In this document: in pieces, positions 14,485-20,165 of the stretch | How positions within the stretch are numbered: position 1 is the first letter of the stretch | How the letters are laid out: each line of letters opens with the position of its first letter | NCBI GenBank assembly: GCA_023449855.1 | Contig: JAEXHR010000380.1 | Coordinates: 1 to 20,165 of the forward strand | Direction of reading: 5' to 3' | From: Pseudomonadota bacterium | GTDB lineage: Bacteria > Pseudomonadota > Alphaproteobacteria > Rhizobiales > Xanthobacteraceae | DNA: 20,165 nt | Notes under the pieces: generated by a model | The model's input: only the letters and a program-made list of their open reading frames with translations | Database searches by the model: none | Told to the model about the DNA's origin: nothing | Translations under genes and position numbers: made by a program

Positions 14485-16866
14485 ATGCGTAACGAGCCAG
14501 ACATTACCCCCGCGAGCCCTGCCGCAAGGCAGGGCGTCGGGGCGCGCGTGCCGCGCAAGGAGGATGATCGCCTGATGCGCGGGCGCGGCCAGTTCGTTGG
14601 CGATATCCGGCTAGCCGGCCTGCAGGATGTCGCCTTCGTGCGCAGTCCGCTTGCCCATGCCCGCATCAAGGGCATCCATGTCCCGGAACGCTACCGCGAT
14701 GTCGTCTTCACCGCCGAGGATCTCGTCGGCATCAAGCCGATCCGTGCGGTGACGTCGCTCACCGGCTTCAAGGTGTCCGATCAGCCGATCCTCGCGACCG
14801 GCAAAGTGCGCCAGGTCGGTGAGTTGATCGCCATGTGCGTCGCTCCGACCCGTGCGGAGGCGGAAGACATTGCGGCCTCCGTCACGCTCGACCTCGAAGA
14901 ACTGCCCGCGGTCTACGACATGCGCAAGGCGCTCGAGCCGGGCGCGCCGCTGGTCCACGAGCACTGGGGCGACAATGTCTTCCTCGAAAGCTTCTTCGAG
15001 ACCAATATCGACTCTGCCTTCGATGCGCCGATCAAAGTGACGCGCGAAATCTCGACCGCGCGCCAATGCATGTCGCCGCTGGAAGGCCGGGGTGTCGTCG
15101 CCACTTACGATCATCGTCTCGATCAGCTCACGCTCTATTCGGGTAGCCAGATGCCGCACATCGTGCGCAACGGCCTCTCCGACTGCCTTGAGATGGATCA
15201 AGGGCAGATCCGGATCGTCTCGCCCGATGTCGGCGGCGGTTTCGGACACAAGGGAATCCTGCTTCCCGAAGAAGTGTGTCTGTCATGGCTGACCATGAAG
15301 CGCGGCTTCCCGGTGCGCTGGATCGAGGATCGCCGTGAACATCTGACCGCGGCTGCGAATTGCCGCGAGCACTTCTACAAGATCACCGTCTATGCCGATC
15401 GCGACGGCGCGCTGCGCGGCATCGACTGCGAGGCGCTGGTCGATTCCGGCGCTTACTCGTCATATCCGTTCTCGGCCTGCCTCGAGGCGGCGCAGGTCGT
15501 CAGCATCCTGCCCGGCCCCTACAAGATGCCGGCCTATCGTTGCCGCACCTTTTCGGTCGCGACCAACAAGTGCCCCATCCTGCCGTATCGCGGCGTCGCG
15601 CGCACCGGTGTCTGCTTCGCGCTCGAACTGATGCTCGATCTGGTTGCCGTGGAAGCCGGCCTCGAACCCGGCGATGTGCGCCTGCGCAATCTGCCCGGTC
15701 CCGAGCAGATGCCCTTCGACAACATTACCAAGAAACACTTCGACAGCGGCGACTATCCGGAAGCGATGCGCCGAGCGCTGACGAGAATCGATATCGACAG
15801 CATCCGCACACGCCAGCGTAAAGGCGAAGACGACGGCCGCCTGATCGGCGTGGGCTTGTCGATCTATTGCGAACAGGCAGCGCATGGCACGTCCGTCTAT
15901 TCCGGTTGGGGCATTCCCATGGTGCCCGGTCATGAGCAGGCAACCGCACGCCTGACCCCCGATGGCGGGCTCGAACTGCGCATCGGCGTGCATTCACATG
16001 GCCAGGGCATGGAAACGACCATGGCTCAGGTCGCGCATGAATTGCTTGGCGTCGATGTCGCCAGGATCCGATTGGTCCACGGCGATACGACCATGACCCC
16101 CTATTCGACCGGCACCTGGGGGTCGCGCGCCATGGTGATGGCCGGCGGCGCCGTTGCGACGGCGTGCCATGAACTCGCCGAGCGCGCCAAGAAGATCGGT
16201 GCCAAGCTGCTGCAGGCGGACGAAGCCAGTGTCGTGCTGGTGGATGGCGAGATCCGCGGCCCCAATGGTAGCGTCACGCTGAAGGAGATTGCACACACAT
16301 GGTATCGCCGCCCGCAGGATTTGCCGGGCGATGTCGATCCCGCCGGTCTCGAAGCGACCTCCGGCTACAAGCCGAAGCGTGACACCGGCACCTTCAGCTA
16401 TGCGGCGCATGCGGTCACCGTGGCTGTCGATCCCGATCTCGGCGATGTCGAGATCCTCGATTACGTCATCGTCGAAGACGGCGGCGTGCTGGTCAATCCG
16501 ATGATCGTCGACGGCCAGATCTATGGCGGCCTCGCCCAGGGCATCGGCACCGCGCTCTATGAGGAGATGCCGTTCGACCGCGCCGGCCAGCCGCTCAACA
16601 CCACCCTCGCCGACTATCTCCTGCCCGGCCCGACCGAAGTACCCGAGCCATGGCTCGACCACATGGAAACGCCGTCGCCTTACACAAAGTTCGGCGTCAA
16701 GGGCATCGGCGAAGGCGGCGCCATCGCACCGCCGGCGGCGATCGGCAATGCCATCAACGATGCACTGCGCGGCTTGAATGTCGAGATGATGCATTCGCCA
16801 ATCACGCCAAAGCGGATCGTCGAAGCCATCGTTGCAGCGCGCGATGCGGAAAGGCCGGCCGCATGA
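14485..16866 (+). CDS. xanthine dehydrogenase-family molybdopterin-binding subunit (large, CoxL-like)
   Basis: This is the catalytic subunit of a molybdenum hydroxylase, 793 residues, that hydroxylates a carbon of an aldehyde, purine or N-heteroaromatic compound using water-derived oxygen. The N-terminal domain has RVPRKEDDRLMRGRGQF, then the cofactor loop GGGFGHKG (250-257). The active-site loop reads PYRGVAR (367-373), the form II type rather than the AYRCSFR of true CO dehydrogenase, so CO is unlikely to be the substrate. The catalytic glutamate is E743 in GVKGIGEGG. The ATG at 14485 is chosen for GGGAG with 7-bp spacing, and a TTG frame opening at 14440 lacks support. It begins 48 bp after the metallohydrolase and overlaps the next gene by 4 bp. 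The two cofactor partners follow in the order large, FAD, Fe-S. Confidence 0.94.
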   Translation: MRNEPDITPASPAARQGVGARVPRKEDDRLMRGRGQFVGDIRLAGLQDVAFVRSPLAHARIKGIHVPERYRDVVFTAEDLVGIKPIRAVTSLTGFKVSDQPILATGKVRQVGELIAMCVAPTRAEAEDIAASVTLDLEELPAVYDMRKALEPGAPLVHEHWGDNVFLESFFETNIDSAFDAPIKVTREISTARQCMSPLEGRGVVATYDHRLDQLTLYSGSQMPHIVRNGLSDCLEMDQGQIRIVSPDVGGGFGHKGILLPEEVCLSWLTMKRGFPVRWIEDRREHLTAAANCREHFYKITVYADRDGALRGIDCEALVDSGAYSSYPFSACLEAAQVVSILPGPYKMPAYRCRTFSVATNKCPILPYRGVARTGVCFALELMLDLVAVEAGLEPGDVRLRNLPGPEQMPFDNITKKHFDSGDYPEAMRRALTRIDIDSIRTRQRKGEDDGRLIGVGLSIYCEQAAHGTSVYSGWGIPMVPGHEQATARLTPDGGLELRIGVHSHGQGMETTMAQVAHELLGVDVARIRLVHGDTTMTPYSTGTWGSRAMVMAGGAVATACHELAERAKKIGAKLLQADEASVVLVDGEIRGPNGSVTLKEIAHTWYRRPQDLPGDVDPAGLEATSGYKPKRDTGTFSYAAHAVTVAVDPDLGDVEILDYVIVEDGGVLVNPMIVDGQIYGGLAQGIGTALYEEMPFDRAGQPLNTTLADYLLPGPTEVPEPWLDHMETPSPYTKFGVKGIGEGGAIAPPAAIGNAINDALRGLNVEMMHSPITPKRIVEAIVAARDAERPAA

Positions 16867-17696
16867 AGCCCGCACCATTCAACTACGAGCGTCCGCGTGA
16901 CATCGCTTCGGCCCTGTCGGTGATGAATGCAGCCGAGGGCATGGTGAAGATCATTGCCGGCGGCCAGTCTCTCGGCCCCATGCTGAACCTGCGCCTTGTT
17001 GCGCCCGATACGATCCTCGACATCACCGGCATTGCCGAGCTGAAACGCGCGGATGTCAGCGGTAGCGAACTGACGCTTGGCGCCTGCGTCACCCACGCTG
17101 ACATTGAGGATGGCCGCGTGCCCGATTTGACCCGCGGCGCCATGCAGCGCGTGGCCGCCAATATTGCTTACCGTGCCGTCCGCAATCGCGGCACGGTTGG
17201 CGGTTCGCTCAGTCATGCCGATCCCTCGGCCGATTGGGTGTCGTCGCTCACAGCGCTCGGCGCATCGTTGTCGCTGCGCAGCGCTGCCCTAACGCGCCGC
17301 GTGGCGATGAAGAATTTCATCCTCGGTGCGTTGGAAAGCGTGATCGAGCCCGGCGAAATGCTGGAGGCCGTGCATGTGCCTGTGATGTCGAAGACAGCGC
17401 GCTGGGCCTATGTAAAGAGCTGCCGCAAGACCGGCGAATTCGCCCATGCCATCGGCGCAGTGCTGATCGATCCCGACGCCGGCAAGGCGCGCATCGTCAT
17501 CGGCGCCGTCGAAGCGGCGCCCGTGGTGGTCGATGCCGCCGAAGAACTCTTCGGCGGCAGGATCGACGGCGAATTCAAATCGCGTTTCGACGCTCGCGTG
17601 GCCGACCGGCTCCTCGTCGCGGCGGGCATGATCGACGCCGCCGACCGGCACATCCATGTCGCGGTGCTCCGCAAAGCTGTCGCGGAGGCTGCATGA
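16863..17696 (+). CDS. FAD-binding subunit of a molybdenum hydroxylase (CoxM-like)
   Basis: This is the medium subunit, 277 residues, that carries FAD and passes electrons from the Fe-S clusters to the final acceptor. The FAD-binding signatures are AGGQSLGPML (32-41) and TVGGSLSHADPSAD (111-124), both close to family consensus. The C-terminal CO_deh_flav_C-type domain covers roughly 170-277. The start ATG overlaps the large-subunit stop as ATGA, and the end overlaps the Fe-S subunit start the same way, so the three are translationally coupled and likely made in equal amounts. The open frame extends upstream into the large subunit, but the overlap ATG gives the normal family N-terminus (FNYERPRDIASAL). 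Confidence 0.95.
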   Translation: MKPAPFNYERPRDIASALSVMNAAEGMVKIIAGGQSLGPMLNLRLVAPDTILDITGIAELKRADVSGSELTLGACVTHADIEDGRVPDLTRGAMQRVAANIAYRAVRNRGTVGGSLSHADPSADWVSSLTALGASLSLRSAALTRRVAMKNFILGALESVIEPGEMLEAVHVPVMSKTARWAYVKSCRKTGEFAHAIGAVLIDPDAGKARIVIGAVEAAPVVVDAAEELFGGRIDGEFKSRFDARVADRLLVAAGMIDAADRHIHVAVLRKAVAEAA

Positions 17697-18895
17697 ACAC
17701 CGTCGAACTGACCGTCAACAAGCGCAGCGTGCAAAAGGCCATCGAGCCGCGCACCAGCCTCGCCGACATGATGCGCGATACGCTGGATCTGACCGGGACG
17801 CATCTCGGCTGCGAGCACGGCGTTTGCGGCGCCTGTACCATCCTCGTCGATGGCCTGCCGACGCGCTCCTGCATCACATACGCCGTCGCCTGCGATGGCG
17901 CCGATGTGACGACGATCGAAGGCCTCGACGACGATGAGATCGCCACCGAACTGCGCGCCGCCTTTACCCGCGAACATGCGCTGCAGTGTGGCTACTGCAC
18001 GCCGGGCATGCTGGTGTCGGCGCGCGATCTTGTCCTGCGCCTGCCCGAAGCCGACGACAAGGCGATCCGCATCGGCATGTCAGGCAATCTCTGTCGTTGC
18101 ACCGGCTATGTCGGAATCGTGCGCGCCGTAAAATCGGTGATCGAGGCACGGCGCGCGCGGGATATCCCGGCGATGCCCGATGCAGGGCGCTCAGTGCTGG
18201 GGCCAGCCGGTTCGGGGCATGCGGCGTGTACCGCTTCGCAGAAGCTCGCACCAGCGAAGCCGGCGGTTACGGAAGCCGCCAGCGCCAGTGTGCCGCTCGA
18301 GATCCCCGACTTTGCGCCATCGACGGTGATGGAACAGCAATTCACCGTCGCGCATCCGCCGGCACAAGTATTCGCTCTGTTTGACGACATCGCAGCAGTA
18401 GCGTCCTGCCTTCCTGGCGCCACGCTGAACGGAACGCCGCGCCCCGAGCGCGTCGAAGGCGCGATCAGGGTCAAGATCGGGCCGATCTCCGCCAACTTCA
18501 ACGGCGCGGCGCGTGTCGAGCGCGACGAGGCGAACTTCGCCGGCCGTATCCTCGGCATCGGCAACGATCAGCGCAGCCGCTCCACAACGCAGGGCGAAAT
18601 CCGCTATCGGCTCGTTCCCGAGGCCAACGGCACGGCAACACGCGTCGAACTCGCGATCGGCTACAGCCTCACCGGCATGCTGGCGCAGATCGGGCGCAGC
18701 GGTCTGGTGCGCGATCTCGCGGCCCGGCTGGTCGCGGAGTTCGCCGGCAATCTCGACCGGCGTCTGTCGGGTGACGCCACCTCTGCGCCTGCTGCGGCGG
18801 CGGACCTGAACGGAATTTCGCTTGTCTTCGGCTTGTTGCGGGACCGTGCGGCACGATTGCTGCAACGGCTCGGCGGACGCGGAGACGCGACATGA
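17693..18895 (+). CDS. [2Fe-2S] subunit of a molybdenum hydroxylase fused to a C-terminal CoxG/SRPBCC domain
   Basis: This 400-residue protein joins two parts usually encoded separately. Residues 1-155 are the small Fe-S subunit: a plant-type cluster at C40, C45, C48 and C60, and a second cluster at C99, C102, C134 and C136 (C-x2-C-x31-C-x-C). A low-complexity linker rich in Ala and Pro runs about 156-208. Residues 209-360 match the CoxG/SRPBCC fold, with QQFTVAHPPAQVFALFDDI and CLPGATLNG. A hydrophobic, arginine-dotted tail (371-392) could touch the membrane. In CO dehydrogenase systems CoxG has been tied to membrane anchoring and quinone delivery, so the fusion may give the hydroxylase direct access to quinones, an inference. 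A GGAGG site precedes the ATG, which overlaps the FAD gene by 4 bp. No frameshift is seen. Confidence 0.92.
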   Translation: MNTVELTVNKRSVQKAIEPRTSLADMMRDTLDLTGTHLGCEHGVCGACTILVDGLPTRSCITYAVACDGADVTTIEGLDDDEIATELRAAFTREHALQCGYCTPGMLVSARDLVLRLPEADDKAIRIGMSGNLCRCTGYVGIVRAVKSVIEARRARDIPAMPDAGRSVLGPAGSGHAACTASQKLAPAKPAVTEAASASVPLEIPDFAPSTVMEQQFTVAHPPAQVFALFDDIAAVASCLPGATLNGTPRPERVEGAIRVKIGPISANFNGAARVERDEANFAGRILGIGNDQRSRSTTQGEIRYRLVPEANGTATRVELAIGYSLTGMLAQIGRSGLVRDLAARLVAEFAGNLDRRLSGDATSAPAAAADLNGISLVFGLLRDRAARLLQRLGGRGDAT

Positions 18896-18974
18896 GGGAT
18901 CGGCGCTCACGCAAGATGCGAGGCGGCGAAGTTTGGACGGCGCAAGTTTCATCAGCGTTTCACTGGAGGACCAC

Positions 18975-20129
18975 ATGATACGGACATTCAAGGCTGCCAC
19001 CGCGACGGCATTCGCGCTCGCCATGCTCGGCAGCACCGCCTTTGCGCAGACCATCAAGATCGGCGTCAATGAGCCGCTGACCGGCGCCTTCGCTGCATCG
19101 GGCACCTATGTCGTCAACGGCGCCAAGATCGCCGCTGACGAGATCAATGCCAAGGGCGGCGTGCTCGGCAAGAAGATCGAACTCGTGATCGAAGACAACA
19201 AGAGCAATCCGACGGAAGCTGCCGCCGTCGCAGAAAAGCTGATCACGCGCGACAAGACGCCGGTGTTGCTCGGCGCCTGGGGCTCCAGCCTGACGCTGGC
19301 GGTGATGCCGAAGCTCGTTGAATATGAGACCGCGATGGTGGTCGAGACTTCCTCGGCCTCGAAGATCACCACCTCAGGCAACCCGTACGTCTTCCGCATC
19401 TCGCCGCCCTCCTTCGTCGAGGCGGCGGCGTTCAAGGGGATCGTCGACAAGCTCGCGCTGAAGAAGGTGGACTTCCTCGTCATCAACAATGACTGGGGCC
19501 GCGGCACAGCCGAAGACTTCAGCAAGATGATGAAGGAAAAGGGCATCACCATCGGCCTCACCGAGACCATGGACCAGTCGGCCCAGGACATGAGCGCCCA
19601 GCTCGCCAAGATCAAGGCGACGGATTCCGAGACGGTGATCATCACCGCCGCCGTCGATCAGTTGACGCTGATCTTCAAGCAGGCCGCGGCTCTCGGCCTG
19701 AAGAAGCGCATCATCACCACCGGCGGTTCGCAGAACCCGGACCAGATCATCGCCCAGGCCGGCGCTGCTGCGAACAACACCATGCATCTGACGACGTTCC
19801 TGCCATGGATGCCGGAAAAGACGCCGAACCCGGAAGCCACGACCTATTTCATCACCGAGTGGAAAAAGCGCGGCTACGATTTCGCCGGCTGCACCGAGAG
19901 CTTCCGCGGCTATGACGGCATCCGCACCATTGCGGCTGCGATCGAGAAGGCCGGCAAGGCCGAGCCGGCAGCGATCAAGGACGCGCTCTGGAAGATCGAC
20001 GTCAAGGGCCTGAATGGCGACATCATCTTCAAGAAGTCGGGCCCTGCTGGCTCGGAAAGCGGCCAGAGCTTCCCGAACGTCTATCTGGTCGAGATCGCCG
20101 ACGGCAAGATCCACATGAAGGATCTGTGA
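18975..20129 (+). CDS. ABC transporter substrate-binding protein (LivK-like, Sec signal)
   Basis: This is a periplasmic type I binding protein of the HAAT family, 384 residues. Residues 1-24 form a Sec signal peptide ending AFA before Q25. The mature protein starts QTIKIGVNEPLTGAFAASG and continues with AADEINAKGGVLGKKIELVIEDN, the usual LivK-like first domain. The ATG at 18975 has TGGAGGA 4 bp upstream, and an open frame from 18822 runs through the end of the Fe-S/CoxG gene and is not the start. It lies 79 bp after the molybdenum hydroxylase genes, so it is probably in the same operon and supplies its substrate to permeases expected beyond the window. It is clearly different from the Tat-exported binding protein of Block A, indicating a different ligand. 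Confidence 0.93.
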   Translation: MIRTFKAATATAFALAMLGSTAFAQTIKIGVNEPLTGAFAASGTYVVNGAKIAADEINAKGGVLGKKIELVIEDNKSNPTEAAAVAEKLITRDKTPVLLGAWGSSLTLAVMPKLVEYETAMVVETSSASKITTSGNPYVFRISPPSFVEAAAFKGIVDKLALKKVDFLVINNDWGRGTAEDFSKMMKEKGITIGLTETMDQSAQDMSAQLAKIKATDSETVIITAAVDQLTLIFKQAAALGLKKRIITTGGSQNPDQIIAQAGAAANNTMHLTTFLPWMPEKTPNPEATTYFITEWKKRGYDFAGCTESFRGYDGIRTIAAAIEKAGKAEPAAIKDALWKIDVKGLNGDIIFKKSGPAGSESGQSFPNVYLVEIADGKIHMKDL

Positions 20130-20165
20130 GCCACGGCTTCGCTGCCTATGTCCCCTCTCCCCGTC

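Noticed and set aside
15994..16878. Long - strand open frame (294 codons) opposite the Mo subunit
   Set aside because: It mirrors the codons of the large subunit and lacks any ribosome-binding site or motif.
14485..18895. Aerobic CO dehydrogenase (CoxLMS)
   Set aside because: The large subunit has PYRGVAR instead of the AYRCSFR loop with the catalytic cysteine, so only the wider family is assigned.

Overview
The window looks like chromosomal DNA of a GC-rich alphaproteobacterium. The Bradyrhizobium/Rhodopseudomonas neighbourhood of the Hyphomicrobiales is my best guess. This is inferred from the dense catabolic and transport gene content, the GC-ending codons, and the family mix: an orphan Bug-type binding protein, liv-type ABC importers, a Baeyer-Villiger monooxygenase and a molybdenum hydroxylase. 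I see no rRNA, tRNA, CRISPR array, insertion sequence or phage gene.

Left edge (1-2561, + strand): the 3' part of a Bug/TctC periplasmic solute-binding protein, a possible terminator hairpin, then an LctP-family permease for lactate-like hydroxy acids. It converges on the next block with only 7 bp between the stop codons.

Block A (10824 down to 2569, - strand): a probable catabolic regulon in the order Baeyer-Villiger monooxygenase, Tat-exported ABC binding protein, livH, livM, livG, livF, SDR, SDR. The four transporter genes overlap by 4 bp at ATGA-type junctions. A LysR regulator diverges from the monooxygenase, and a TGTGA-N7-TCACA palindrome containing a T-N11-A box lies between them. 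The plausible logic is import of an alcohol or ketone, oxidation by an SDR, and oxygen insertion by the monooxygenase. No lactone or ester hydrolase is visible in the window.

Between the blocks: a small HNH-like zinc protein and a MarR regulator, both on the - strand.

Block B (13159 to the right edge, + strand): a second catabolic operon diverging from the MarR gene across a perfect 24-bp palindrome. It holds a COG3964-like metallohydrolase, then a three-gene molybdenum hydroxylase: a large Mo subunit, an FAD subunit, and a [2Fe-2S] subunit fused to a C-terminal CoxG/SRPBCC domain. A Sec-exported ABC binding protein follows. Import, Mo-dependent hydroxylation and hydrolysis of an aromatic or N-heterocyclic compound fits, but the substrate cannot be read from sequence.

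The most notable features are the 2Fe-2S/CoxG fusion, the long MarR operator palindrome, and the monooxygenase tied to its own importer and LysR switch. Several genes appear to use TTG or GTG starts backed by good ribosome-binding sites.
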